Source: Flavobacterium foetidum (GTDB lineage Bacteria > Bacteroidota > Bacteroidia > Flavobacteriales > Flavobacteriaceae). Taken from it: a stretch of 64,000 nt of DNA. Shown in pieces: positions 17,326-27,100 of the stretch (positions within the stretch are counted from its first letter, which is position 1; every line of letters begins with the position of its first letter). The translations under genes were made by a program, and so were the position numbers. Where the stretch lies: the NCBI RefSeq assembly GCF_004634245.1, contig NZ_SJTF01000009.1, positions 164,687-228,686 on the forward strand, read 5' to 3'. The notes below the pieces were generated by a model. That model saw nothing but the letters and a program-made list of their open reading frames with translations, was not told where the DNA came from and did no database searches.

Positions 17326-18468
17326 ATGAGACATTTATTGCCAAAAATGATTTTTATAGCTTCTTTTTTTATCCTGACAGGATGTAAGAAGAATGAAAAA
17401 GCAGAAGCTCTAAAAACTGAAAATGTAAAAAACAGCATTGAATATGCGAGCGGACTTTCAATCGTAAAATATGATGATTATTCAGTTGTAACTGTCTCAA
17501 ATCCATGGCCAAATGCGAATAAAGATTTCAAATATATTTTAAAAGAAAAAGACGGAAAAGTACCGGATAGTCTTAAAAATTACACTACAATTCAGGTTCC
17601 GTTAGAGTCTGTTGTAGTTACTTCGACAACTAATATTCCGTTTTTAGAAATGTTGGAAGTAGAAAACAAATTGGTTGGTTTTCCGCATACGGATTACATT
17701 TCTTCAGAAAAAACCAGAGCTTTAATTGATAAAGGTTCTGTGAAAAACGTTGGACAAAATGAAAAACTAAACATTGAGCAGTTAATTGAATTATCTCCAG
17801 ATTTGATTGTGACTTTTGGAGTCGATAATAATAATCCGATGTTGGATAATCTGAAAAAAAGCGGGTTAAATGTTTTAATCCAAGGCGATTGGATGGAACA
17901 ATCTCCACTTGGAAAAGCGGAATGGATTAAACTTTACGGTGCTTTATTTGGTAAAGAAGAACAAGCCAAAGAGCTTTTTGATAAAATTGTTCAAAGTTAT
18001 AATCAGGCGAGAAAAATGGTGGCAGACAAACCTGCAACTTCAAAAGTTTTATACGGTTCTATGTACGAAGATGTTTGGTATGTGGCTAAAGGAAACAGCT
18101 GGGTTGCCGAGTTTATGAAAGATGCAAAATCCAATTATTTGTGGTCTGACTTAAAAGGAAGTGGAAGCGAAGGTTTATCTTTTGAAAAAGTTTTGGATAA
18201 AGCCAAAGATGCAAATATCTGGATTGCTTCTGGTTCATTTAAAAGTTTAGAAGAATTGCAAAAAGCAAATCCGCATTATGGAGAATTTGATGCTTTTAAA
18301 AACAAAAGTGTTTACAGTTTTGAAGGTAAATTGGGCGCAACCGGTGGTACAGTTTATTACGAATTAGCTCCAAGCCGTCCTGATTTAGTTTTAAAGGATT
18401 ATATTAAAATTTTCCACCCTGATTTATTATCGGGTTACGAATTTACTTTCGCATCAAAACTGAACTAA
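17326..18468 (+). CDS. btuF: ABC transporter substrate-binding lipoprotein, BtuF-like
   Basis: A 380-residue lipoprotein (FILTGC, lipobox Cys20) of the periplasmic cobalamin/siderophore-binding type. The typical blocks are visible: VPLESVVVTSTTNIPFLEMLEV near residue 88, LIELSPDLIVTFGVDNNNP near residue 152, and a C-terminal SRPDLVLKDYIKIFHP motif. It is followed by a FecCD/BtuC-type permease one base after its stop. Substrate assignment to corrinoid rests on the flanking cob and btu genes; an iron-siderophore binder is the main alternative. A TACCTTTG box at 17297-17304 may be its -7 element. No riboswitch is seen upstream. Confidence 0.85.
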   Translation: MRHLLPKMIFIASFFILTGCKKNEKAEALKTENVKNSIEYASGLSIVKYDDYSVVTVSNPWPNANKDFKYILKEKDGKVPDSLKNYTTIQVPLESVVVTSTTNIPFLEMLEVENKLVGFPHTDYISSEKTRALIDKGSVKNVGQNEKLNIEQLIELSPDLIVTFGVDNNNPMLDNLKKSGLNVLIQGDWMEQSPLGKAEWIKLYGALFGKEEQAKELFDKIVQSYNQARKMVADKPATSKVLYGSMYEDVWYVAKGNSWVAEFMKDAKSNYLWSDLKGSGSEGLSFEKVLDKAKDANIWIASGSFKSLEELQKANPHYGEFDAFKNKSVYSFEGKLGATGGTVYYELAPSRPDLVLKDYIKIFHPDLLSGYEFTFASKLN

Positions 18469-18469
18469 A

Positions 18470-19498
18470 TTGGCGAATAAAAAACGAAATACTATTTTAT
18501 TTGTCATTTTGGCGCTGGGACTTTTACTGATGTTTTTTGCAAGCATTAGTTTAGGTTCTGTTATGATTCCTGTAAAAGATGTTTTTACTAGTTTAACAGG
18601 TGGACATGCGACAAAATCAACCTGGGAATATATCATTATAAATTATCGTCTGCCCAAAGCCATTACGGCAGTTTTAGTTGGAACTGGGCTTTCAATCAGT
18701 GGACTTTTGATGCAGACTTTATTCCGTAATCCGCTTGCTGAACCTTATGTTTTAGGGTTAAGTTCGGGAGCCAGTCTCGGTGTTGCTTTTGTTATTTTGG
18801 GAGCAGGATTTCTGCCTTCTTTTTTAAGTGTAATTGTATTGTCTTCTTATGCAATCGTTTTGGCATCTACTATAGGAAGCACATTGGTTCTTTTCTTGGT
18901 TTTGATTGTTTCGGAAAAACTACGAAACACAATGGCAATCTTGATTGTGGGATTGATGTTTGGAAGTTTTAGCACGGCAATCGTAAGTATTCTATCTTAT
19001 TTTAGCACAGCAGAACAACTTCAGAAATTTACTTTTTGGACAATGGGAAACCTTGGAAATCTCTCTTGGACAACTATCGGAATTCTAACTTTCTGCGTTG
19101 GAATCGGGTTGCTTTTAAGTGCCAAAAGTATCAAACCATTAAACGCATTGCTTCTTGGAGAAAATTATGCCAAAAGCATGGGATTGAATTTTAAACAGGC
19201 AAGATTGATAATCATATTTGCAACAAGTATATTGTCCGGAGCAATTACAGCATTTGCAGGTCCGATTGCTTTTATTGGATTAGCAGTTCCGCATATCGCC
19301 AAACTGACTTTTCAAACCAGTAATCACACCGTATTATTTTGGAGTACTTTATTTTTTGGTTCGATTATAATGTTGTTTTGCGATATTGTTTCGCAAATGC
19401 CAGGATTTGAAGTCACACTTCCAATTAATGCAATTACGTCTATAATTGGTGCTCCAGTTGTTATTTGGCTTGTAGTAAGGAAAAGGAATTTTCAGTAA
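18470..19498 (+). CDS. btuC: FecCD/BtuC-family ABC permease
   Basis: A 342-residue membrane protein with about ten helices. Family motifs include RLPKAITAVLVGTGLSISGLLMQTLFRNPLAEPYVLGLSSGAS near residue 47, LLLGENYAKSMGL near residue 225 and AGPIAFIGLAVPHIAK near residue 263. It forms the channel for corrinoid import across the inner membrane. The start appears to be TTG at 18470, one base after the btuF stop; the next in-frame ATG would remove part of the first helix. Its ATPase gene is 656 bp downstream, separated by an inverted-repeat element carrying a broken GxxExxY gene. Confidence 0.88.
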   Translation: MANKKRNTILFVILALGLLLMFFASISLGSVMIPVKDVFTSLTGGHATKSTWEYIIINYRLPKAITAVLVGTGLSISGLLMQTLFRNPLAEPYVLGLSSGASLGVAFVILGAGFLPSFLSVIVLSSYAIVLASTIGSTLVLFLVLIVSEKLRNTMAILIVGLMFGSFSTAIVSILSYFSTAEQLQKFTFWTMGNLGNLSWTTIGILTFCVGIGLLLSAKSIKPLNALLLGENYAKSMGLNFKQARLIIIFATSILSGAITAFAGPIAFIGLAVPHIAKLTFQTSNHTVLFWSTLFFGSIIMLFCDIVSQMPGFEVTLPINAITSIIGAPVVIWLVVRKRNFQ

Positions 19499-19524
19499 AA
19501 GATTACAAAAAAATAATATCTTAG

Positions 19525-20146
19525 TTTTTTAAATACATAGAGACATAGATTTCTATTTTTTCTGAAAGTTGATTTGGAAAATTTACTAGTAAATTAAAAC
19601 ATAGACTTTGCGAAAATGGAACATGTTCTTTTAAAAATTAAGAGAATGATTACTCAGAAATATTTAGATGAATTGACTTTCAGTGTTATAGGGGCTTGTA
19701 TTCAAGTGCATAAAACGATTGGAAGAGGATTGTTGGAAAGTGTTTATCATGAATGTTTAAAAGAAGAATTGAGTTATCGTAAAATAAATTTTTTCACAGA
19801 AATGAATGTGCCTTTGATTTATAGAGATAAAGAATTAAATGCTAATTTAAAATGCGATTTATTTATTGAAATTGTTTAGTTGTAGAATTAAAAGCAACAT
19901 TAGAATTAAATCCTATTTGTGAAGCACAGTTAATGACTTATATGAAACTCTTAAAAAGCGCCAAAAGGTATTTTGATTAATTTTAATTGTTTTAATATTT
20001 TCAAAGAAGGTCAAAAAACTTTCGTAAATGAATATTACAAATTACTCCCAAAGCTCTAAATTCAAAGCTATGTGTTAATTTACTAGTAAATTTTCAAATC
20101 AACTCTCAGAAAAAGGAAAAACCTATGTTTCTATGTGTTTAAAAAA
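19525..20146 (+). mobile_element. Inverted-repeat element carrying a GxxExxY gene
   Basis: About 85 bp at 19525-19609 is repeated in inverse orientation at 20061-20146 at high identity. The arms share AAAyACATAGArACATAG, TCTGArAGTTGATTT, TTTACTAGTAAATTAA and an inner ACATAG-CTTTG. The space between is filled by the broken GxxExxY gene. It separates the permease from its ATPase. I see no clear target duplication. Confidence 0.75.
19616..20059 (+). pseudogene. GxxExxY protein, two frameshifts
   Basis: The first frame gives 87 residues (SVIGACIQVHKTIGRGLLESVYHECLKEEL), containing the GxxExxY motif as GLLESVY. It stops at an in-frame TAG after DLFIEIV. The next frame continues with VELKATLELNPICEAQLMTY, and after a second shift KGILINFNCFNIFKEGQKTF up to a stop at 20059. 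These parts make a complete member of the PD-(D/E)XK-like GxxExxY family of about 140 residues, so the gene is broken in two places unless sequencing errors explain it. Its cellular role is unknown. It lies inside ~85-bp inverted repeats. Confidence 0.85.
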
Positions 20147-20154
20147 TAACCACA

Positions 20155-20934
20155 ATGATTAGAATTATCTTAAATACATCAAACTTAAATATCGGATATA
20201 AATCCAAGAAAGGTGTTACGACCATTGGTAAAGATCTGAACTTAAATCTGGATTCAGGAAAACTGATTACTTTGATAGGAGCAAACGGAATTGGAAAATC
20301 GACTTTACTTCGCACTATAACCGGAATCCAAAAGCCTTTATCAGGCAATGTTTATTTAAATGAAAAGGAGATTTCGCGTTATAAACCTTTAGAATTAGCG
20401 CAGAATCTAAGTTTGGTTTTGACAGAAAAACTTCCTCCAAGCAATTTGTCTGTTTTTGAATTAGTTGCTTTAGGCCGTCAGCCTTACACGAATTGGGTGG
20501 ATAGTTTGTCGAAAGAGGATATTGACAAGGTTCAGCAAGCGATGAGTCTCACTCAGATTGAGCATCTGGCTTCAAAAAAACATTTTCAAATTAGTGACGG
20601 ACAATTACAGAAAGTTTTAATTGCAAGAGCTTTGGCGCAAGATACGCCACTGATTATTTTAGACGAACCTACCACACATTTGGATTTACTGCATAAAGTT
20701 TCATTATTCAAATTATTGAAGAAACTTACACACGAAACCCAGAAATGTATTTTGTTTTCAACCCACGATATTGATTTGGCCATTCAGTTAAGTGACGAAA
20801 TGATTATTATGACACCGGAAAATATTGTACAAGATCTGCCGTGTAATTTAATTTCAAATGGCAGTTTTGATAATTTGTTCAAAGACGAACATATTGTTTT
20901 TGATGCAGAAAAGGGGAAGTTTATCGTGAGTTAG
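20155..20934 (+). CDS. btuD: ABC transporter ATP-binding protein, BtuD/FecE-like
   Basis: A 259-residue ATPase. Walker A is GANGIGKST near residue 42, the Q-loop is LVLTEKL near residue 91, the signature is SDGQLQKVLIARALAQ near residue 144 (a variant of LSGGQ), Walker B is LIILDEPTTHLD near residue 165, and the H-loop is FSTHDIDLA near residue 199. It would energise import through the FecCD-type permease. It is separated from that permease by the inverted-repeat element, whose right arm ends 8 bp before this start and may affect its expression. The ligand is inferred from neighbours. Confidence 0.9.
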   Translation: MIRIILNTSNLNIGYKSKKGVTTIGKDLNLNLDSGKLITLIGANGIGKSTLLRTITGIQKPLSGNVYLNEKEISRYKPLELAQNLSLVLTEKLPPSNLSVFELVALGRQPYTNWVDSLSKEDIDKVQQAMSLTQIEHLASKKHFQISDGQLQKVLIARALAQDTPLIILDEPTTHLDLLHKVSLFKLLKKLTHETQKCILFSTHDIDLAIQLSDEMIIMTPENIVQDLPCNLISNGSFDNLFKDEHIVFDAEKGKFIVS

Positions 20935-20946
20935 TTTTCAGCCTTT

Positions 20947-21033
20947 CCTGCAAGGTTTCCAAAACCTTGTAGGTTTAAAATTTAGATTTAGGCTAGAAAT
21001 AATATACCTACAAGGTTTGGAAAACCTTGCAGG
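20947..21033. repeat. Nested inverted repeat (CAAGGTTT family)
   Basis: A 28-bp unit at 20947-20974 (CCTGCAAGGTTTCCAAAACC and so on) occurs inverted at 21006-21033 with about 26 of 28 matches, and each unit is itself a near-palindrome. It lies between the convergent btuD and trmL genes and could act as a terminator for both. Confidence 0.75.
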
Positions 21034-21043
21034 AGCGTATTAA

Positions 21044-21499
21044 CTATTTCTTCAAGCCAATTTGTCTTTTAGCCTCACCAACCACAAAAGCCACAGAATT
21101 TGCGATATTAAAAGAACGAATCAATGGTGACATCGGAATTGTCAAATGATTTTCGAATTTGGCCATAAATGCCGCGCTCAATCCAACGCTTTCTTTTCCG
21201 AAAACCAACCAGTCGCCATCCTGAAATTCATTTTCCAAATACGATTTTTCAGAGTGTGAACTCATTAAAAATACACGGGAATGATCTGGAATCTGTGCAA
21301 TCCATTCTTCTGCATTTTGATATTCGGTCACATCAAGGTGAACCCAATAATCCAATCCGGAACGTTTTAAGTTTTTATCATTAATCACAAATCCGAAAGG
21401 ATGAATTAAATGCAGTCGGCTTTCTGTACCAACGCACAATCTTCCTATGTTTCCCGTATTGTTAGGTATTTCCGGTTCTACAAGAACTACGTTTAGCAT
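21044..21499 (-). CDS. trmL: tRNA (cytidine/uridine(34)-2'-O)-methyltransferase
   Basis: A 151-residue SPOUT methyltransferase. It opens with LNVVLVEPEIPNNTGNIGRLC (motif 1), has LVFGKESVGLS near residue 98 (motif 2) and ends with IPMSPLIRSFNIANSVAFVVGEAKRQ (motif 3, the knot that binds AdoMet). This is the complete TrmL pattern. It adds a 2'-O-methyl group at the wobble position of certain leucine tRNAs. Size is normal. It is apparently a single gene. Confidence 0.95.
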   Translation of the reverse strand: MLNVVLVEPEIPNNTGNIGRLCVGTESRLHLIHPFGFVINDKNLKRSGLDYWVHLDVTEYQNAEEWIAQIPDHSRVFLMSSHSEKSYLENEFQDGDWLVFGKESVGLSAAFMAKFENHLTIPMSPLIRSFNIANSVAFVVGEAKRQIGLKK

Positions 21500-21563
21500 T
21501 TTCTTTTTTTGAGTTATGAGTTAAGGGTTAAAAGTTATGAGTTCGCAAAAATTATCTAATTAT

Positions 21564-22136
21564 CTAATTATCTAATTCAAAATTGGAAACCTCAAGTACT
21601 TCTCCCGCTTTTAAGTTTTGCAAATATACATTTCCTATTCGTACACGAACCAAACGTAAGGTTGGAAAATCGACTGCTGCGGTCATTTTTCTGACCTGAC
21701 GAAATTTTCCTTCTCTTACTGTAATCGATGCCCATGAAGTTGGACCATGACGCTCATCTCGGATTTTTTTGGCTCTTAAGCCAAAATCTGGAATTTCATT
21801 TACTATAAAAGCTTTGCAGGGTTTGGTTTTATATTTTCCTCCGTCAAGACCAATTTCTACGCCTTTTTGCAATTGTTCTATTGCTTCGGGTGTAATTAAT
21901 CCGTCAACCTGAACGTAATATTCTTTGTCGACTTTTTTGCTTCGCACCAGTTCGCTCATATTTCCATCAGTTGTCAGGAGAAGAAGACCTTCGGAATCTT
22001 CGTCTAATCTTCCAATGGCCATTGTCCCTTCCGGAAAATCGTGTAATTCGCCCAAAAGCTTTTTCTTTCTTTTTAATTCATAAATAAATTGGCTCAAATA
22101 GCCGTAAGGTTTAAAAAGAATGAAGTGTCGGTGCAT
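21564..22136 (-). CDS. rluE: 23S rRNA pseudouridine synthase, RluE-like
   Basis: A 190-residue RsuA/RluE-type enzyme. The catalytic block MAIGRLDEDSEGLLLLTTDG is at residues 40-59, with the Asp of GRLD as the nucleophile. The C-terminal RQVRKMTAAVDFPTLRLVRVRIG is the expected last motif. It lacks an N-terminal S4 domain, as RluE does. It would isomerise a uridine in 23S rRNA; the exact position is inferred. It is upstream of trmL on the same strand, 64 bp away. Confidence 0.9.
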   Translation of the reverse strand: MHRHFILFKPYGYLSQFIYELKRKKKLLGELHDFPEGTMAIGRLDEDSEGLLLLTTDGNMSELVRSKKVDKEYYVQVDGLITPEAIEQLQKGVEIGLDGGKYKTKPCKAFIVNEIPDFGLRAKKIRDERHGPTSWASITVREGKFRQVRKMTAAVDFPTLRLVRVRIGNVYLQNLKAGEVLEVSNFELDN

Positions 22137-22185
22137 TTTTAATTTTTTGCAAAGATAGTTCTTTCATAAAATAAAAAGCGAACAT

Positions 22186-22400
22186 TTAGTATGGTAAGTC
22201 TGAATGGGATTTCATTTTTTTTAGCCACTGATACACAAACCAAATCACGGTAATAATAAAAACGCCAATTAAAAAGCATAATAATTTTCGAAAAAATCAT
22301 GAAAATAACTTCCGATAAAAATATAAGCAGAAGCCATACAAAGTTTGATGAGAATGAATTCGGCATTAGACCAGCTGGTTTTGATTTTGAAGAAATTCAT
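22186..22400 (-). pseudogene. Small membrane protein with a one-base frameshift
   Basis: Starting at the ATG at 22400, 43 residues (MNFFKIKTSWSNAEFILIKL and so on) end in a stop after YYAF. Adding one T in the T5 tract at that point restores a frame reading LIGVFIITVIWFVYQWLKKM to a stop at 22186. The joined product is about 71 residues with two transmembrane helices. Either a genuine frameshift or a homopolymer sequencing error explains it. The family is not recognised. Confidence 0.65.
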
Positions 22401-22553
22401 GAGGCTAGAAATTTGGTTAAACATTGAAATTGTATAAATAGAAACATGAAATTATGAAAAATTTTCTTTCAAAAAGTCAAAGCAATGTTAAACCATTTAG
22501 ATGTAAGCTCTATAATTCGTAATATTATTATAGAAACTAAAAAAAATAAAGCC

Positions 22554-22928
22554 ATGGAAACGAATAATTTAGGCACAAAGAAAATCAACGGAACGCAGAA
22601 AGACATAGACGAATCAAAAGGTAAAAACATTTCGCACGACGGAAAAGCCGATGATGCAAATTTAAAACGAGAGTTTGTTACAGATGCAGACGGCAACAAA
22701 AAAATAGTCGAAAGAGCTCGTAATGAAAATGAGGACATCAAAAATAAGCCATCGGGTATATCGGCAGACAATCCGAATGCAAACCGTGGTGTTGCTACAG
22801 ACGACGAAGCAGAAAAAACGATAGAGAACAAAGACCGAAATTCGGATATCACACCAAATCGTTATCCGAACTCTCATCCTGATAATCGCAAAGATCGTGG
22901 TAATATGAAATTGGACGAGGAGGATTAA
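22554..22928 (+). CDS. Small hydrophilic, probably disordered protein
   Basis: A 124-residue, highly charged protein without hydrophobic segments (for example NLKREFVTDADGNKKIVE and NKDRNSDITPNRYPN). Such composition is typical of intrinsically disordered, often stress-related proteins, but I recognise no family. I chose the ATG at 22554 because the 23 residues before it in a longer reading are of different composition. It lies upstream of an SDR gene with a 158-bp gap that contains no other gene. Function is unknown. Confidence 0.65.
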   Translation: METNNLGTKKINGTQKDIDESKGKNISHDGKADDANLKREFVTDADGNKKIVERARNENEDIKNKPSGISADNPNANRGVATDDEAEKTIENKDRNSDITPNRYPNSHPDNRKDRGNMKLDEED

Positions 22929-23086
22929 ACCATAATACAAAATTTTCTGGGAATAAAAATCATTTTAATATCAAATAACATTTGATTAGCAGTTAACGTT
23001 AATGTTATCGTAAAGCCAGTAATTTAAAGGGTTCAACTGTTGATATCTTCGTAAATTAGTAGAACAAATTTTAAAATACAAAGAAA

Positions 23087-23839
23087 ATGGCACTTTTAGA
23101 AAATAAGGTCGCTTTTGTATCTGGAGGAGGTTCGGGAATCGGACGCGCAGTTGCAGAAGCCTATGCTCGAGAAGGAGCAAAAGTAGTAGTTTCAGACATC
23201 AATGTTGAACACGGAGAAGAAACCGTAAATATCATAAAGGAAAAAGGCGGAGAAGCATTTTTCGTAAAAGGCGATTCGTCGAGTGCCAGCGACAATAAAC
23301 ATATGGTCGAAGTTACGGTCTCCAAATACGGCCGACTAGATATTGCTTGCAATAATGCCGGAATGGGCGGTCCTGCAAAACCCACAGGAGAATACGAGCC
23401 CGAGGCATGGGACAAAGTTATCGCGCTGAATTTAAGCGGCGTTTTTTATGCCTGCCGCTACCAATTAGAACAGATGGAAAAAAATGGCGGCGGAAGCATT
23501 GTTAATATTGCTTCGATTCATGGACAAGTGGCAGCGCCAAACAGCGTGGCTTATACTGCCAGTAAACATGGAGTGGTAGGTCTAACGAAAAATATTGCGG
23601 TTGAATATGCGCAAAAAAATATTCGCTGTAATGCCGTTGGTCCTGGTTATATAGAAACGGCGCTTTTAAAAGATAATCTGAATAAGGATATGATGGATGC
23701 CGTAGCGGCAAAATCTGCGATGAATCGTCTGGGAACTGCAGAAGAAGTTGCAGAGCTGGTTGTTTTCTTAAATTCAGATAAATCGTCTTTTACAACCGGA
23801 AGCTATATTATTGCAGATGGAGGTTATTCAGCGGTATAA
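23087..23839 (+). CDS. SDR-family oxidoreductase
   Basis: A 250-residue classical short-chain dehydrogenase. The nucleotide-binding motif is VSGGGSGIGRAVAEAYA near residue 13, NNAGMGGP is near residue 88, and the catalytic set is Ser in IVNIASIHG, Tyr and Lys in YTASKHGVVG, near residues 140-160. The end DKSSFTTGSYIIADGGYS is typical. It uses NAD(P)H on an alcohol or ketone substrate that cannot be named from the sequence. No clear pathway partner is nearby. A hairpin terminator follows. Confidence 0.9.
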   Translation: MALLENKVAFVSGGGSGIGRAVAEAYAREGAKVVVSDINVEHGEETVNIIKEKGGEAFFVKGDSSSASDNKHMVEVTVSKYGRLDIACNNAGMGGPAKPTGEYEPEAWDKVIALNLSGVFYACRYQLEQMEKNGGGSIVNIASIHGQVAAPNSVAYTASKHGVVGLTKNIAVEYAQKNIRCNAVGPGYIETALLKDNLNKDMMDAVAAKSAMNRLGTAEEVAELVVFLNSDKSSFTTGSYIIADGGYSAV

Positions 23840-23865
23840 TTAAATTTCGATATAAAATGAATAGA

Positions 23866-23897
23866 AGAAGCAGTAAAGTAAAGTTTGCTGCTTTTTT
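23866..23897 (+). terminator. SDR gene terminator
   Basis: AGCAGTAAA pairs with TTTGCTGCT and is followed by a T-run, about 27 bp after the stop codon. The remaining 260 bp before the next gene is AT-rich; I see no gene in it. Confidence 0.7.
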
Positions 23898-24163
23898 GTT
23901 TGCAACAGCGAAATATTAGATTTTAAAAACAGTTGTTTTTGTAAGAAACCATCCGATTTTGTTGGTGTTTAGAAGATGTTTTAGTTTTGAATAATAATTT
24001 AAGAAATAAGTTTTGGTTTGATTTTTATTTAATAAAAATACCTGTTTTCGGGTATATGTTGAATTTAATTGATAAAAATGTACATATTAAGTTTATAGTT
24101 TTATAATATTAGCTTAACTTTAAACAACATAAATTTGATTTCTAAAACTCTATTCTAAGACGT

Positions 24164-27100
24164 ATGAAAAAACTTTACATTTCACGCCATTTATTGGCTA
24201 TTTTATGTTTTGTATGTTTGCTCTCGGGAAATCTTTTTTCTCAGACAAATCCTCCAGCTCAGATTTTGCCTTACACGCAAAACTTTGAAGGACTTGCAAC
24301 AACTCCGACAACTTATCCAACAGGATTTCAGGGATGGCAGATTACGGGTGCCGCAACTACTACTTCTTATGCAACAATTGCTCCTATTGCCGATAGATCC
24401 TTAGTTGCAAACAGTCATGCGGGAACCAGCAGCGGTAATGTACATAATTATAACGGGAAAATAGGATTTCTAGATACCGGATCTTTAGATTTAGCAATTG
24501 GATTTGCATTTAATAGCTTAAATCAGACCAGTATTCAGGTACAGTATGATGCGATGGTGATTCGTAATCCGTATGATGGAACTCCGTCTAACAATCGTAT
24601 TATGGAAATGGCGCTTCAGTATCGTATAGGTACTACAGGCGCATTTACTACGATTGAAGCTTCTGCCTATCTGAGCGGAACGGTTTTGCAAACGGGCTCT
24701 GGAGTTACAACACCGCAAAATCCACAAACAATTAAGGTAAAGCTTCCATCAGAATGCGATAATCAAAGTGTTGTCCAAATCAGATGGATTGCGAGAATGT
24801 TTTCTGGCACTACGGGTTCTCGTCCTTCTTTTGCAATCGATAATATAGAGATAGGAAAAGATGCTGATGCTCCGATTTCTGAAACAGGATATCCAAAAGC
24901 AGAAAATATATCGGCTAATAATTTTGATTTTTCAGACAAGTTAAATGAAATCGGAAAAACATATTACGTATTATTAGCTGGCGGAAGCACGGCTCCAACA
25001 GCTGCACAAGTAAAAGCGGGTCTTGATGCAAACGGAACAGCAGCTTTACAGTCAGGATTTTTAGATGTTACAGATAAAAATCAGGTGTACACTAAAAACT
25101 TTGCAGGCTTAACGTTAAATACGCAATATTCTGTGTTTTCTGTCTCTGAAGATGCTTCGGGCAACATTCAGACGACTGTAACTAAGACTGATGTCACAAC
25201 AACTGCTGTTGCAGTACCTGTAATTACAGTTAGCGTGACTTCATTGGATTTAGGGCTGACGGAAATCAATTTTAATTCGCAATCATTAAATTATCAAATT
25301 CAGGCAACAGATTTAACTCAGAGTTTGACCGTAAGTGCCACTTCAAACTTCTCTATTTCAAAAGACAATGTAACATTCGGCTCAGAGCTTACTTTTTCGG
25401 TTTCAGATTTTGCCGCAAATGCTTCTCAGACAGTTTATGTTCGTTTCACTCCAAATTTAGCTAGGAATTTTACAGGACAGCTTACGCATAAATCTGTGGG
25501 AGCAGTTAGCAAAATGCTCTCATTGACAGGAAAAGGATTTGATCCGTATGTAGAAGGATTTAACGATGTAAATGTGTTGTCGAACGGTCTTTGGACCCAG
25601 CATAATATTGCGGGTACCGTAAATAAATGGACTCACACTACTGTTGCACGAAATGTTAATTCTGGAAGTGGAGCTGTATTGGTAAACGGATACTCTGACA
25701 ATGGTCCGAGCAAAGATTGGCTGATTTCGCCAAAATTGCATTTGGATACTTTTACCCACTTTGCATTGCTGTCGTTTTACTCACGTAAATTTTATGCAGG
25801 ACCAAGTTTAAAACTAATGGTCTCCACGGATTACGACGGAGTAAGCAGTCCAGAAACAGCTACGTGGGCAGAAATTGATGGTAAGTTTCCAACAACTACA
25901 GGAACTTATGTACAGTCAAAGTATATTGATTTGACTGGCTTTAAATCTCCCAATACGTATGTTGCCTGGGTTTACGAAACTACAGCTGGTGGAAACAATT
26001 TTGCCGCAGAATGGTCATTAGACGATGTTGCAATTACAAATGAAACGGGTTACGTAAATGCGGATCCGATTTTAGATTTTGGAGATGTAAGCATCAATTC
26101 AATTTCTGCAAGTCAGTCTTTTGTATTAAAGGCCGAAGGTTATGGTGATATTATCTTGACAGTTCCAGCAGATTACCAAATTTCTTTAGATAATTTGTCA
26201 TTTCAGTCAAGTGTTTTGGTTGATGCATCGGCAGCAGCCAATAATCAGACGGTATATGTAAGATTTACTCCATCTGTAAAAGCGTTGAAAATAAGCGGGT
26301 CTCTAACGGTTAGCGGAACTGCATTAAATAGACAAATCGGATCTTTTACTGGTTCTTCAATCCCAAAAGCCGATACTTATGATGTCGTGACTTATAATTT
26401 AGAATTTTTCGGTACAGATGTAAAAGGTACTGACGGTGTGGAATTTGGCCCAACTGACGATGCGCTGCAAATTGAAAATGTTGCCAAAGTCATGAACAAA
26501 TTAGATGCTGATGTTTATGTGGTTCAGGAAGTTTCAGATGATCCTTCAATTGATATCTTGATTCAGAAATTGAACATCAACGGAAAAACGTTCGATAAGA
26601 AAATTTCAACTTCATGGTCTTATTCTTTTCAGGATCCAGATCCAAACTTCCCGCCTCAAAAATTGGTAGTACTCTACAATACGCAGACAACTTCTGTAAA
26701 AAAGACTCGTGTAATGTTTAAAGATCTTTATGATGAGGTACGTGCGGGAACTACAGTTTTACAAAATTATCCAAATAACAGCGGCAACAGTTTCTTCTCT
26801 TCAGGACGTCTTCCGTATATGGTAACTGTAGAAGCTAATGTGGGAGGTATTAAAAAAGAAATCAATTTGATAAACATTCACGCACGTGCCAACAGCGGAT
26901 CGGATTTGTCGAGATACAACATGCGTAAATACGATACTCAGGTTTTAAAAGACAGTTTGGATGCAAATTATCCTGATGCTAATTTTATCATTCTAGGAGA
27001 TTTTAATGATGATGTGAAAGCTTCTGTAATTGCTGGTCAGCCTTCTTCGTACGAAAGCATAGTTACAGATACCAACCGCTACAACCCGCTGACTCTAGAA

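Noticed and set aside
18470..18530. Start of the permease at the first ATG
   Set aside because: It would remove part of the first helix; the TTG one base after the btuF stop gives the full-length family N-terminus.
22139..22366. 75-codon minus-strand frame
   Set aside because: It is the wrong frame of the frameshifted small membrane gene; the correct frames give a better membrane protein.
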